Source: Kiritimatiellia bacterium
Lineage (GTDB): Bacteria > Verrucomicrobiota > Kiritimatiellia > RFP12 > UBA1067
DNA length: 64,000 bases
Reading direction: 5' to 3'
Assembly: GCA_017403825.1 (NCBI GenBank)
Contig: JAFRDO010000043.1
Span: 1-64,000 of the forward strand
Below, piece after piece: positions 9,696 to 20,000 of the stretch. How positions within the stretch are numbered: position 1 is the stretch's first letter; every line of letters starts with the position of its first letter. Made by a program: the position numbers and the translations under genes. Under the pieces are notes generated by a model that ran no database searches, was not told the origin of the DNA, and saw nothing but the letters and a program-made list of their open reading frames with translations.

Positions 9696-10399
9696 GCAAG
9701 GAGCCCTCGTGACGCAAGAATCCGCCGCGCCTGCCGCGCCACCGCCTCGGACGAATCCACGACCTCCGCGCGTCCCGCGCAGACCAGCTCTATCACCGGC
9801 TTAAGGTGCGGAAAGTGCGTGCAGCCGAGCACGATGCGGTCCGCCCCAGCCTCCAGCAGCGGCTCAACCCGTGCACGGACAATCCGCTCGACCTCCGGTC
9901 CCGAAGTCTCGCCGCGCTCCACAAGCCGTACGAACTCGTCGGCAACCGCCGTGACGACCTTGACGTCCTTCGCGAACCTGGCCTTCGTCTCGCCGTAAAG
10001 CCGTCCGCGCAGGGTGCCGGCCGTCGCGAGAATGCCGATCACTCCGCTGCGCGTCGTCAGCGCCGCAGGCTTCAGCGCCGGCTCCATGCCGACAAACGGA
10101 ATGTCTGGATACTCCGCCCGCAGAACATCGATCGCCGCCGCCGTCGCCGTGTTGCAGGCAACGACTATCATCTTGCAGTCACGCCCGAGAAGCCGGCGCA
10201 CGCACGCCTCGGTCAGTCGCAACACCTCCTCCGGCGGACGGTTCCCGTACGGACAGTGCTCAGTGTCGGCCAGGTAGACTGTCTTTTCCAGCGGGCACAG
10301 TCTCCGGAACGCATCAAGGACGCACCTGCCGCCGACGCCGCTGTCGAAGAATCCGACGGGCCGGGCAGCCGGACTTTTCTCGTCGGCGGCGCTAGGCAT
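9692..10399 (-). CDS. murI: Glutamate racemase MurI
   Basis: Cofactor-independent racemase making D-glutamate for peptidoglycan. Its 235 residues show FFDSGVGG near the N terminus, the first catalytic cysteine in VACNTATAAA, and the second in VLGCTHFPHL, with the PYG motif (CPYGNRPPEEV) between. The start is taken at 10399 (MPSAADEK), because upstream codons in frame give an Arg/Ser-rich run typical of out-of-frame reading. It overlaps the release-factor-like gene by 8 nt and rsmE by 4 nt. Confidence 0.95.
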   Translation of the reverse strand: MPSAADEKSPAARPVGFFDSGVGGRCVLDAFRRLCPLEKTVYLADTEHCPYGNRPPEEVLRLTEACVRRLLGRDCKMIVVACNTATAAAIDVLRAEYPDIPFVGMEPALKPAALTTRSGVIGILATAGTLRGRLYGETKARFAKDVKVVTAVADEFVRLVERGETSGPEVERIVRARVEPLLEAGADRIVLGCTHFPHLKPVIELVCAGRAEVVDSSEAVARQARRILASRGLLA

Positions 10400-10796
10400 C
10401 TGGATCGACCTTGCGCCGCATCGCCTTGACAGCGGAATGGGCGTGCTTGTCGTCAAGCATCTTCTGCTTCTGGCGACGGCTGCGGCGGCGCTTCTGGCGG
10501 CGAATCTTCTCGCGCTTCTGCTGCGCCTCGGACTTCCTGCCGCGCTCGCGCTCGAGTATCGCCTCGGCAAGCATGCGCCTGGCGAGCCACCTGTTCGTCT
10601 CACGGCTGCGGGTCGCCCCGCACTTCACCTGCATGCCGCTCGGCGCATGCGAAAGCCGGACTACGCTCGACGTCTTGTTGGTCTTCTGGCCGCCTGGCCC
10701 GCCGCCGAGAATAAAGCTCTCCTCGATGTCCTCCTCGAAGACGGACGCCTCAACCATGAGCGACCGTATGCGCTCGATTGTCTCGGGGGAGATCAT
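10392..10796 (-). CDS. GGQ-domain release-factor-like ribosome rescue protein
   Basis: A 134-residue protein built only of the peptidyl-tRNA-hydrolysing domain of class I release factors (GGGPGGQKTNKTSSVVRL) followed by a very basic tail (KREKIRRQKRRRSRRQKQK). It has no codon-recognition domains. The pattern GPGGQ-TNKTS, then SGMQVKC, TRSRETNRWLARR, is closer to mitochondrial MTRFR/C12orf65 and its bacterial relatives than to ArfB. The basic tail would enter the mRNA channel or bind 23S rRNA on stalled ribosomes. Cells with an intact GGQ domain alone use it to free peptidyl-tRNA. It starts 29 nt after the aminopeptidase gene with no obvious Shine-Dalgarno. Confidence 0.85.
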   Translation of the reverse strand: MISPETIERIRSLMVEASVFEEDIEESFILGGGPGGQKTNKTSSVVRLSHAPSGMQVKCGATRSRETNRWLARRMLAEAILERERGRKSEAQQKREKIRRQKRRRSRRQKQKMLDDKHAHSAVKAMRRKVDPDA

Positions 10797-10825
10797 GACG
10801 CAGGCATGGCTGGAATCAGGACCGC

Positions 10826-12178
10826 TCAGCTCCTCAGGTAGGCGCTGTAGGCACGGTAGGTCTGCCAGCAGTCGTTCGCCGAGACGATCTCCCACGGCGC
10901 ATGCATGTTCCACATGGGCGTGCCCATGTCGAGAACCTTCATGCCGAAGCGCGCCATGTACTGCGAGATCGTGCCGCCGCCGCCCTTCTCCATCTTGCCA
11001 AGCTCCGCCATCTGCCACATCACGCCGTCCTTCTCCATGATCCGGCGGATCTCGGCGATGAACTCGGGGCCGCAGTCGCTCGCGCCACCCTTCGACGTTC
11101 CGCCGGTGTACTTCGAAGCGGCGACGCCCTTGTGGAGACGGGCCTCGTTCCCGGTCGAATCGACGTCGGGGAAATGCGGGTCGGCCGCCGCCGTCACGTC
11201 CGCAGACAGCATCGTGGACATCTCGAGCGCGCGCCGCACAAGTATGTCGCGGGCATTGCGCTCCTGGCGCTCGATCAGCTCGGCGACGGTGTTCTCGAAG
11301 AAGGAGCTCTGCATTCCCGTCGAGCCCATTGAGCCGATCTCCTCCTTGTCACACATGAGGATGGACGCCGTCCTGTCAGGAATCTCTCCGGCCGCGTCGA
11401 TGAGGGCGTGAAGCCCTGCGAACGAGCAAACGCGGTCGTCGTGCCCGTAGCCTGCGATGAGGGCCTTGTCAAGTCCGAGATAGCGCGGCATTCCCGCCGG
11501 CACGATCTCCAGCTCGGCGCTGAGAAGATCCGCCTCGTCAATCTTGTATGTCTTCTTCAGGTATGCGACAAGACCGTCCTTGGACTTTTTCTTCTTACCG
11601 TCGTCCGCATTGCCGCTCGTGGACCACGCGATGACGTCAAGGTCTTCGGCCGGGAAGAACTCGTCGCGCGTCTTACTCGCCTGGTCCTTGCCGAGGTGCG
11701 GCAGGATGTCAGAAATCATGAAGACCGGATCGCCTGGCTCATCGCCAACCGCGACCTGGACCTTGGTGCCGTCCTTGCGCACTACCGTTCCGTAGAGCGC
11801 GAGCGGCAGGGTGAGCCACTGGTACTTCTTTATTCCGCCGTAGACGTGGCAGTCGAAGTAGACGACGCCGCCCTTCTCGTAGAGAGGCCTGGGCTTGAGG
11901 TCAAGGCGAGGCGCGTCGGTGTGGCCGCCGACGACCTTGAGGCCGGCTTCAGAAATCTTCTTCCTGCCGATCACCGCCGCCATGAGCGTGCGGTCCTCGT
12001 ATCCGCGGTAGACGCGGTCGCCGGCCTTCAGCTTCGCAAACGAGGAAAGTTCGCGAAACCCCTTGGCCTTCAGGAGTCTTACGCTCTCGGCATAGCTGCG
12101 GCGTTCGGTCTTGGCGACGCCGAGGTAACTCATGTAGTCGCGGCAATACTGCGCGAGCGGCACATATTTCGTTTTCAT
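10826..12178 (-). CDS. M18-family metallo-aminopeptidase
   Basis: A di-zinc aminopeptidase of the M18 (aspartyl aminopeptidase-like) family, 450 residues. Metal and catalytic elements are visible: GGHTDAPRLDLKPRP (His ligand and Asp), CDKEEIGS (catalytic Glu pair), LSADVTAAADPHF, and YTGGTSKGGAS near the C terminus. The enzyme removes N-terminal residues, often acidic ones, from peptides in the cytoplasm. The start at 12178 lies 7 nt after TATAAT. It heads the operon with the release-factor-like gene, murI and rsmE. Confidence 0.93.
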   Translation of the reverse strand: MKTKYVPLAQYCRDYMSYLGVAKTERRSYAESVRLLKAKGFRELSSFAKLKAGDRVYRGYEDRTLMAAVIGRKKISEAGLKVVGGHTDAPRLDLKPRPLYEKGGVVYFDCHVYGGIKKYQWLTLPLALYGTVVRKDGTKVQVAVGDEPGDPVFMISDILPHLGKDQASKTRDEFFPAEDLDVIAWSTSGNADDGKKKKSKDGLVAYLKKTYKIDEADLLSAELEIVPAGMPRYLGLDKALIAGYGHDDRVCSFAGLHALIDAAGEIPDRTASILMCDKEEIGSMGSTGMQSSFFENTVAELIERQERNARDILVRRALEMSTMLSADVTAAADPHFPDVDSTGNEARLHKGVAASKYTGGTSKGGASDCGPEFIAEIRRIMEKDGVMWQMAELGKMEKGGGGTISQYMARFGMKVLDMGTPMWNMHAPWEIVSANDCWQTYRAYSAYLRS

Positions 12179-12185
12179 TGCCGTG

Positions 12186-12194
12186 ATTATACCA
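12186..12194 (-). promoter_or_regulatory. Extended -10 promoter of the M18 peptidase operon
   Basis: TGGTATAAT (minus strand) ends 7 nt before the ATG at 12178. A TTGTAG -35-like hexamer lies 18 nt further upstream. Predicts a leaderless mRNA. Confidence 0.75.
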
Positions 12195-12242
12195 CAATGT
12201 GCGACAGCACTACAAGACGAGCATACGCCGCAAGGCCTATCG

Positions 12243-12974
12243 TCAGGGAGCGAGGACGGCCGTCGCGTTGGCGAACGTAAGCTCGGCAAAATCCTCAGCA
12301 GGCATATTGCGCAGCCGGGCAAGAAACTCGCATGTGTAGCGGACGAACGCCGGCTCATTCGGCCGCCCCCGCATCGGCACCGGCGCAAGGAACGGAGAGT
12401 CAGTCTCAATGAGAATGCGGTCGTCGGGCACGACGCGTACGGCTTCGCGGACGTTCTCTGCCGCGCGAAACGTTACGATTCCCGAAATAGAGATGTAGAA
12501 TCCCAGGTCAAGAAAGCTCCGAGCGGCTTCGGGCGTACCGGTAAAGCAGTGAATGATGCCGCGCGAAGGAATCTCGCGAAGGAGGCCGAGCGTGTCATCG
12601 TCGGCCTCGCGCGTATGAATTACAACCGGCAAGTCGCGCCGTCGGGCCTCCTCCAGCTGTTCGGCGAAAAGCCGCCTCTGCGCGTCGCGCGTCTCAGGCG
12701 AATAGTGGTAGTCGAGGCCGATCTCCCCCCACGCCGCCAGTCGCGGAGCGTCCGGAACAGGCGGACGATCCGCCAAGGCCTGGTCGCGGTCGTAGCCGCA
12801 GGCGAGCAGGCAGCCGCACGTCTCCGCCGCGCACGTTGCCGATGCGTTTAGCGCGACACTGCCGCCGACAGCCATCACCCTCTCCACACCTGCGGCCCTG
12901 GCGCGCTCCATCACGGCGGCAATCTCGCCTGCTTCCGCCGTCTCGAAATGGCAGTGCGTGTCGAAGAGCCTCAT
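12243..12974 (-). CDS. TatD-family metal-dependent hydrolase (3'-5' DNase)
   Basis: A 243-residue TIM-barrel hydrolase. Metal ligands appear in order: DTHCHF (5-10), GEIGLDYHYSPE, VIHTREADDD, HCFTGTPE and ETDSPFLAP. TatD proteins act as magnesium-dependent 3'-5' exonucleases or D-aminoacyl-tRNA-related hydrolases. The start at 12974 overlaps the amidohydrolase stop by 4 nt (ATGA), making this the last gene of the long operon that begins with the pilin genes. It lies just upstream of the M18 promoter. Confidence 0.93.
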   Translation of the reverse strand: MRLFDTHCHFETAEAGEIAAVMERARAAGVERVMAVGGSVALNASATCAAETCGCLLACGYDRDQALADRPPVPDAPRLAAWGEIGLDYHYSPETRDAQRRLFAEQLEEARRRDLPVVIHTREADDDTLGLLREIPSRGIIHCFTGTPEAARSFLDLGFYISISGIVTFRAAENVREAVRVVPDDRILIETDSPFLAPVPMRGRPNEPAFVRYTCEFLARLRNMPAEDFAELTFANATAVLAP

Positions 12975-14551
12975 CTTTTCCTTTCGAGGAAGCGTCCGCC
13001 CCTGTCGCCGGTGAACGTGCCGTCCCGATACGGAATCCTGCCATTGACCATCACGAGCGAGATGCCGGACGCAAAGCGGTGCGGCGCAACGTATGTGGCC
13101 TGCGCACGGAACCCGTCCTCCTTCCACACCGCGATGTCGGCGAAGGCTCCGCGCTCTATGACGCCGCGCCCTGCGATGTCGAAGCGCCGCGCCGGGACGG
13201 ACGTCATTCGGGCCACGGTCTCTTCGCGGCTGAAGCCAAGGGCGCGGACGCGCCTGTAGAACTCCGGCATGGTAGCATAGGCGCGCGGGTGCGGATAATC
13301 CGCACCGAGCGGTCCCCACGGTGCGCGGAGCGACGCATCGGAACCTGGAACGATCCATGGGCGCGAGTATATCTTCGCAAGGTTCTCCTCGCTCATAACG
13401 AAGAAGAACGCGCCCGTCTTGCACCCGTCAAGCAGAAGAATCCTGCAAATCAGTTCGCCAGGAGAACGCGCGACGGCTCCGTCTCCAGGCGAGCGAAGTA
13501 TTTCCGCTATCGTCTTGCCGCTGAAGTGCTTGTTCTCCTCGGCCCACGTGCCGCCTACCGTCACAGTCGACCAGTCGCGTTCCGAGGCATCGATCTCTGC
13601 GGCAATGCGCTCGCGCAGCGCGGGGTCGCCAAGTCGCTCCGTCTCGGCCTTGGCCGCTCCCTCCTGCGCCCATTCGGGCAGCACCACGTCGAGATCGGTG
13701 CCTGCCGCGCAGTACGGATAACGGTCGCTGCCGAGAAGCAGTCCTTCGCCGACGGCATTCCCGATCTTTTCCAGCACTGCGTCGATCTTGCCCCAGTTGC
13801 GCGAACCGCTCGTCTTGAGATGCGATATCTCCGCGCGTATGCCTGTCGCCCTTACAAGGCCTAGCACCTCGTCGATAGATTCCAGTATGGCATCGCCTTC
13901 CGAACGCATGTGCGTCGCATAGAAGCCGCCCCTGGCGGCAGCGACGCGTGCCAGCGCCTCGACCTCCACCGGAACGGAGTATTTGCCCGGCTGGTATATT
14001 AGCCCCGTGGTAAGGCCCCATCCGCCTTCGTCAAGGGCCTGTTCCAGCATGCGCTCCATCGCCCGCAGCTCGTCTGGCGAGGACGGACGGGCTGCATAGC
14101 CGACTACAGAAGACCTGAGTGTGTTGTGTCCTATGAACTGGACGGTGTTGACGGCAGGCTTCGCCGCGTCCAGGGCCTCTCGATATTCCGCCAGCGACCG
14201 CCACGTCAGCCGATCGCCGAGGATTGCCGCCCAGTCGGACGAAAGCCTCGCTTCGCCGTAGCGCGGCGCAGCGGAGCCGCCGCACTGCCCGTTTATCTCG
14301 GTGGTGATGCCCTGCGCGATTTTCGACGGGGCGTCCGGCTCAATTACTAGATATGCGTCCGAATGAGTGTGCGCATCGATGAAGCCGGGGGTAACGAGGC
14401 TGCCCGTAGCGTCAATGACCTGCGCATCGCCGTACGATGCGCCGCCGCCCGGAACGACGTCAACGATCCTGTCGCCATCGACGACGACATCGCCAGCGAA
14501 CCCGGCCCTGCCGGTTCCATCGACGATCGTGCCGCCTCGGACTACGGTCAT
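12971..14551 (-). CDS. D-aminoacylase / N-acyl-D-amino-acid deacylase-family amidohydrolase
   Basis: A 526-residue amidohydrolase-3 family enzyme. The N-terminal beta domain is followed by GFIDAHTHSDAYL (His61 and His63 metal pair), the family cysteine in GQCGGSAAP (Cys90), YATHMRSEGD, and ISHLKTSG. The C-terminal beta strands close the small domain (GAFADIAVW). The family removes acyl groups from N-acyl-D-amino acids, or cleaves related D-amino-acid or dihydropyrimidine-like substrates. It overlaps the SGNH hydrolase gene by one base (TAATG) and tatD by 4 nt. The substrate here is unknown; a link to turnover of D-amino acids or peptidoglycan fragments is possible. Confidence 0.88.
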   Translation of the reverse strand: MTVVRGGTIVDGTGRAGFAGDVVVDGDRIVDVVPGGGASYGDAQVIDATGSLVTPGFIDAHTHSDAYLVIEPDAPSKIAQGITTEINGQCGGSAAPRYGEARLSSDWAAILGDRLTWRSLAEYREALDAAKPAVNTVQFIGHNTLRSSVVGYAARPSSPDELRAMERMLEQALDEGGWGLTTGLIYQPGKYSVPVEVEALARVAAARGGFYATHMRSEGDAILESIDEVLGLVRATGIRAEISHLKTSGSRNWGKIDAVLEKIGNAVGEGLLLGSDRYPYCAAGTDLDVVLPEWAQEGAAKAETERLGDPALRERIAAEIDASERDWSTVTVGGTWAEENKHFSGKTIAEILRSPGDGAVARSPGELICRILLLDGCKTGAFFFVMSEENLAKIYSRPWIVPGSDASLRAPWGPLGADYPHPRAYATMPEFYRRVRALGFSREETVARMTSVPARRFDIAGRGVIERGAFADIAVWKEDGFRAQATYVAPHRFASGISLVMVNGRIPYRDGTFTGDRGGRFLERKR

Positions 14552-16038
14552 TACTTGCCGCAGACTTTCCTGAATGTCGGCAGAATGGCGTCAAGCCAGA
14601 TCTGGTAACCCTTCTCGTTCGGGTGCAGGAGGTCGTTCATGACCTCCTTCGTCAGCTTCCCCTCGGCGTTGAAGAACTTGTCGTTGAAGTCGAGCCAAAG
14701 CACCGTCTCGCCGTCGGCATAAGGCTTGATGAGCGCGTTGATCTTCTCGTTCTTCACGCGAATCGGGTCGTCAGCCGTGGCCCGGCACGGGAATATCGGC
14801 ATGAGGACAATCTTGGACTCCGGGTGCTTCTCGCGTATAATGTCAATTATGCGCTTTATGCCCGCCGCGACCCCTTCTGGAGGCGAGTGCTTGTCGTGAT
14901 GGCTGTTGTTCGTGCCGATCATGAGGGTGAAGAGCTTGGCCTTGTAGCCTTCCAACTCGCCATTCTCCATGCGCCAGATGACGTGCTGCGTCTGGTCTCC
15001 GCCGTAGCCGAGGTTCAGCACGCGGTACGTCTCCTTCAGCTTCGCGAACAGCTCGCGTCCTTCGCCACCCTCGCGCTCCCAGCGGTGAGTGATGGAGTCG
15101 CCGACCATCACGATGTCGTATTCGGCGCCGCCGTTCTCGACGATCTCGTTGCGCTTCTCGAGGCAGCGGGTATCCCACCAGTTGCTCTTCGGGAACGCGG
15201 CCACGGGCTCGGCGGCCATCTGAGAGGCCATCGAGTACACGCGCGGATTCGTCGGCCAGACGGACGGTATCACTTCCGACGGGTCGGCGGCCATTACGGC
15301 GTCAATGAGCGGAATGACTGCGCTCGCCCAGATCTCGTAGCCAAGACCGTTCGGGTGCAACAGGTCTGGGAACAGCTCGCGGCTGAGCCGGCCCTCGGAG
15401 TCAAGATACTTGTCGCTGAAGTCGCACCAGATGACGCGCTTCCCGTCCGCAAACTTCGCGATCTCCCTGTTCACGATGTCATTGCGCCTGCGGCACTGGT
15501 CGGACGGCGTCGCGCCGCGCGGAAAGATTGACGTCAGAATGGTACGTGCGTTTGGCTGCTTCTCGGCGATGACCCTAAGTATCTCGCGTATGCCAAGGAT
15601 CGTATCCACGGGCGGCTCCTCCGCGAACTTGAAGTGCCCCGAATTGTTAGTGCCGATCATAAGCAGTATGCACTTCGCCTCGTAGCCATCAAGCTCTCCG
15701 CCCTCGGTGATGCGCCAAAGCACGTGTTCCGTGCGGTCGGCGCTCGTGCCGAGGTTGAGCGCCTTGCGCTTTCCTTCGGCAAAATACTTCTTCCACTGCG
15801 ACTTGCCGCGCGTCTCCCAGTTGTGCGTGATGGAGTCGCCTATGAAGACGACCTTTGCGCCTCCGTTGGTGACGGAGGCCATCTTCTCCATGTGGCGCCG
15901 CATCTGCCAGCAGTTAGGATCGCCGTTCCAGGCGGTCGGGGTGACGGCGCGAATCGCGCCAAACGATGACGCCGCCGCGAGGACGGCAACAGCCAGCGCG
16001 GAAATCCGCGCGGCAATGATGCATGGTGTCTTTTTCAT
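14551..16038 (-). CDS. Secreted protein with two tandem SGNH/GDSL hydrolase domains
   Basis: A 495-residue protein with an N-terminal signal peptide (about 1-28, ending ...SSFGA) and two homologous SGNH domains. Domain 1 has FIGDSITHNWE (Ser69), LLMIGTNN and PDLLHPNGLGYEIW (Asp225, His228). Domain 2 has MVGDSITHRWE (Ser315), TLMIGTNN and NDLLHPNEKGYQIW. Both copies keep Ser, Asn and Asp-His, so both look active. This GDSL subgroup resembles platelet-activating-factor acetylhydrolase / sialate-O-acetylesterase-like enzymes that remove ester groups from glycans or lipids. It follows the pilin-like genes by 16 nt and precedes the amidohydrolase with a 1-nt overlap. Confidence 0.88.
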   Translation of the reverse strand: MKKTPCIIAARISALAVAVLAAASSFGAIRAVTPTAWNGDPNCWQMRRHMEKMASVTNGGAKVVFIGDSITHNWETRGKSQWKKYFAEGKRKALNLGTSADRTEHVLWRITEGGELDGYEAKCILLMIGTNNSGHFKFAEEPPVDTILGIREILRVIAEKQPNARTILTSIFPRGATPSDQCRRRNDIVNREIAKFADGKRVIWCDFSDKYLDSEGRLSRELFPDLLHPNGLGYEIWASAVIPLIDAVMAADPSEVIPSVWPTNPRVYSMASQMAAEPVAAFPKSNWWDTRCLEKRNEIVENGGAEYDIVMVGDSITHRWEREGGEGRELFAKLKETYRVLNLGYGGDQTQHVIWRMENGELEGYKAKLFTLMIGTNNSHHDKHSPPEGVAAGIKRIIDIIREKHPESKIVLMPIFPCRATADDPIRVKNEKINALIKPYADGETVLWLDFNDKFFNAEGKLTKEVMNDLLHPNEKGYQIWLDAILPTFRKVCGK

Positions 16039-16054
16039 GTCGTGTTGCAGCGAC

Positions 16055-17041
16055 TTACTTGTCGCCGTCCGTAATGTAATCGTAGATGGAGCCGTCGAAC
16101 GAGACGTCGACGCCGCCGCAGAGCAAAGCCGTCAGCTGGACGGAGTTCAATCCTCCAGATCGCTTCGGCAGCAACAGTTTTTCCACGTGGCCGTCGCCAA
16201 ACGCCACATGGGCGCAGTAGCGCTTGCCGCTCTTGTGGTTGAAGGCTATAGCCTCAGCCGTTCCGCTCCAGTCGGAATTGTAGTCCTTCCCCTTATAGGC
16301 CGCCTTGTACTGGAGCGTGCAGTCCACCAGGTAGGAGTCATTAGCCCTGGCATATGCCTCGTCCTCCGAGATTTCGTTCGCAGAGTCGCTTGCGCCCGGT
16401 ATGCCGAACGGCAGTTCGGAGAAAAGCAGCCTGCGGTCGAGGCGGCTGTTGCTGTTCAGCGTGACGAAGCCGGCGTGGACGGACGTAGCGGATTTCGAGC
16501 CCTTCGTCCAGTCATAGCCGAAATAGGCGCTCATCGCATAGCTGAAGCGCGCCGTCACCGCATGCTTCTTGGCGCGGATTGCATGAGACGGGCAAATGTA
16601 AGTCTCGCGGTTCTGCCCTACAAACTTCCAGATCGCGCCATTGGTTATGGCAAAGGCGGCGTCATCCTCGTCGGCGCAAAAGGCGCTTATGTTGGAGCAC
16701 TTCTGGAAGCTACGCGCCAGACCGCCCTTGGAACGACGGGTGTTGTACTCGTCGTTCTTGGAAAGCCAGCTGATCCAGCCGACGTTCTCCTGATAGTAGG
16801 TCTTGCCCTCACTGTCGACGCCTATCGCCGCGTGGCTGCCGGCGTAGGGAAAGCGCTCGCGGTCGGACGCATAGGCGATGACCCCCTGCGCAAGGTTGCG
16901 CATATTGGAGAGGCACTTCGCGGCCCGGGCGGACTCCGTACCGCCAGAGAAGCTCGTCATCAGCACGCCTGCGAGGACGCCTATGATGCCGATCACGACG
17001 ATAAGTTCGATGATGGTGAAAGCTTTTTTCATGGTTTTCAT
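16055..17041 (-). CDS. Pilin-like protein with prepilin leader and H-X9-DG type C-terminus
   Basis: A 328-residue protein. It starts MKTMKKAFTIIELIVVIGIIG, a short basic prepilin leader cleaved before Phe, followed by the class III pilin helix with Glu at +5. The C-terminal region contains CAHVAFGDGHVEKL, which resembles the processing-associated H-X9-DG segment common in planctomycete and verrucomicrobial pilin-like proteins. The protein is expected to be cleaved and N-methylated by a prepilin peptidase and anchored in the inner membrane or assembled in a filament. It is the last pilin-like gene of the cluster, 3 nt after the GspK-like gene. Confidence 0.85.
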   Translation of the reverse strand: MKTMKKAFTIIELIVVIGIIGVLAGVLMTSFSGGTESARAAKCLSNMRNLAQGVIAYASDRERFPYAGSHAAIGVDSEGKTYYQENVGWISWLSKNDEYNTRRSKGGLARSFQKCSNISAFCADEDDAAFAITNGAIWKFVGQNRETYICPSHAIRAKKHAVTARFSYAMSAYFGYDWTKGSKSATSVHAGFVTLNSNSRLDRRLLFSELPFGIPGASDSANEISEDEAYARANDSYLVDCTLQYKAAYKGKDYNSDWSGTAEAIAFNHKSGKRYCAHVAFGDGHVEKLLLPKRSGGLNSVQLTALLCGGVDVSFDGSIYDYITDGDK

Positions 17042-17044
17042 CGC

Positions 17045-20000
17045 TTAGTCAAACTGATGATAGAACAAAACCCTTGTCCTGTGTGGCGGACACTGTTCTC
17101 GGACATTAAGCAAGGCGGACAACGAACTGATGGCAGAACGATTAACGCGACTCGCCGCGTTCTTCTCGGGTACGGCGGGATCGCGCCAGACAAGCGCGAC
17201 GGCGCGCGCACCAAGCTGCGACGAAGCACGGCTCAGGCTGCCGCCGCCGACGGACGATGGCTCGGCCCGCACGAAGATCAGGAACAGTTGCTGCCGGTTG
17301 TCGAAGCAGTCGCGCCAGAACGAGTACAGGTACTTGCGGTCGACGCCATGGAGCGGTTTAGCCAGCGTAAGGCTCGGATCAATGAACGTTTTGTTGTCGT
17401 CGTTTATGCGATTGCCAGCGATTTCCTGCCACATTAGAGAGTTCCAGCCAGTCACCCAATCAGTGCTGCCACGGTGAGCGCGCTGACGGAACACGTCGCT
17501 GATTGCTCCGGCAATTTCGAACAACTCGTCCGACGACATCTCAGCAAGCTGGCTTTTGCCAAACGACAACTCATTCATCATTTTCGTCAAATCAGTATTA
17601 CCACCATACGCCTCGCTCACTAAATTATTCTGCACGCCAGCCTGCGTATAGTGGTCGTAGTTTGTCGAAGCGACGTAGTAGTCAAACGGGGTTCCTATAA
17701 GTGCAGCGGTTACGACACGATCGTCGTCTGAGAACGGGTTGAGCTTGAACCCGCCGGAACCGGAAAGGACTGAGACCGTCTTGCCATTGTACTGCATCGA
17801 GTATGGGTTGATTTCCATTGTGCCGTTGCCGTCATTGTCGAATGCTGTGTATGTCTTCCAGAAGCGTGAACCATTGGCGAAATTGTTGAAGTTGCCACCC
17901 TCTATCGTATCAGATGCTTTGCGGTCCGAGAATGGCTTGCCATTGAAGTTAGGCGTATAGTCGCCGCTGTTGAAGCTGGCCGAACCGTCAAAGACGTCAA
18001 GGCGCGGCAGGAACTGCAGCTCGCCGATGGACTGCAGATACTCCTGGTCGGAGACGAACATGAAGATGTCGCGGTCGCGTCCGTCCTGTCCCATAACCTT
18101 GGAGGTCGTTCCATTCAGCCCAAGAAACTTCATCCATTCGGACTTGCTGGCCGCCTCGCTTTTATCGTCCGAGAACCAGTCCTCCGGCGCGAAGTTGTAG
18201 CGCGGATCGACGGCATAGAGAGCCTTCCACTCCGTGAAAGCAGGCTGGGCGACAAGCGTCGTCTCGATGTCCTCGTACTTTATATCCGCAGCGGACTTGA
18301 AATTGAGGAGCGGGATGTCGTCGCCACACCACCTGTTGTATAGATTGCTGTCTGGATTCGGCAAGTTTGCACCTAGCCATATAGGATCGTCTTTTGCACA
18401 CGCCGGCACCATATCCACGACCTGATTACCATCCATGACCTGAACCCACACGGCCGCGTAGAGGCGGTATGCGTCCGGAAGCTTGGTTACGTCAAGCTCA
18501 GTCACACCGTTGGGATACGGGACTGCCGTATTGAAGTTTGCTTTCTGGGCCAGGTCTTGCCAGGCTCTATCAATGCCGCCGTTGACAGTCAGAGGACGCA
18601 ACGCTTTGGGAACATTATTCAAGTCCCCGAACGAAGAATAGGCATTCTGGAAGTTTTTGCCATCTGGAATAGCGCCGGTGTAGCCATCAGCCCTCGGATT
18701 GACCTCCTCTACCTTGTAATATATCGGCATCTGAACGTCAAGATCGGAGAATGTCAGCGTCACCTCGGCTCCATCGACTATGGCATCCGCAGTAGTCTGG
18801 ATGTCGCGGTTGAAGCTTGACATCGTCCTCGAATCGCTGAGAAACGTTGCCACGCCATACCTGACCTCACCATTCTTCCAATCGGCCGGTTCAGGATAAA
18901 GGTTATTGGCAATACCACGGCAGCCCATTCCGTCTGGTGCCAGCCACACACGCAGAAGTCCACGGATCGTGTAGTCCTTGGTCCTCTCCTCCGTCTTCAA
19001 CCGCTTGAACGGACATATAACGACTGCAGTAACCGTAACACGGTTGCCGAACGAGGTAATGCCGAACGGACGGCAGAGGCGATCGATGACGATGTTGTTG
19101 ACATCAACCTCATTCCCATCGCTGTCTCTCGCCTTTCCAAAAAGGTTCGGAACTTGGGTTTTGACCTGATTCCCGATTTCGCCAAGCGATGGCTGAAGAC
19201 CAGCGGGGTGGCCGATGCCTACCACCATCGGCACAGCCTCAACCGTAGGAATGAAGAGAGAAATCGGCTTCGAGTCACTGTCAAGGTAGTCGTAGAGACA
19301 GGCGATGCCAAGACCAAGGTTTTTCTCGTACAGCTTGTCCACGCCGTCCGTATTGTTTAGCGACGTTAGCGTAGCCAGCAACGACGAGGCGTTGTAGTCC
19401 TTGAACGGCTGGGCGTTGGAACCGAGGTCGAATACCATCGTCTTGTCGTCGGTAACGGGCGGAAGCCACCAAGTGTCGGTGATGAACATCGCATTCGCCG
19501 TCCTGGATGACTCGCCTAAGTTCTGGAGAGGACCTCTCATTGACGTGCCTATGAAATCCATAAAAGGCGCATATTGACCTGAACCTGCAACGACGTTAAA
19601 GTCCGCTATGGAAGTGAACGGCACGACGTTGCCATACAACTTGCCTTTCTGCTCGACTTTTTCGAGGATAGTGTCAAGATCGGTGACGGCACTGTCGTCT
19701 AGATCGGTCGGCTCGCCGAAGCTTTTGGCGCAAAGCGATGCGAGGGTGATACGGTCGAGACCAGAGTTGCGCGGCACGTTCGCCCTGAGGCGGTTTATGT
19801 CGAACATGTCGGACACGTTTACAGCGCAGTATGCATAACGGCCGGCGTCGTAGGGGAATGGACGCCAGCTTGCCGTGCGCGTAAGTCGGGAGAGCCGACG
19901 CACGTCGTCGATGATGGCGGGCGGCAGGTAGGCAAGGGCCTCCAAGGTCAGCGTCGGCACCGTCGCGTCGGTACTTTCCACGGGACCGAACGGCATGAAA

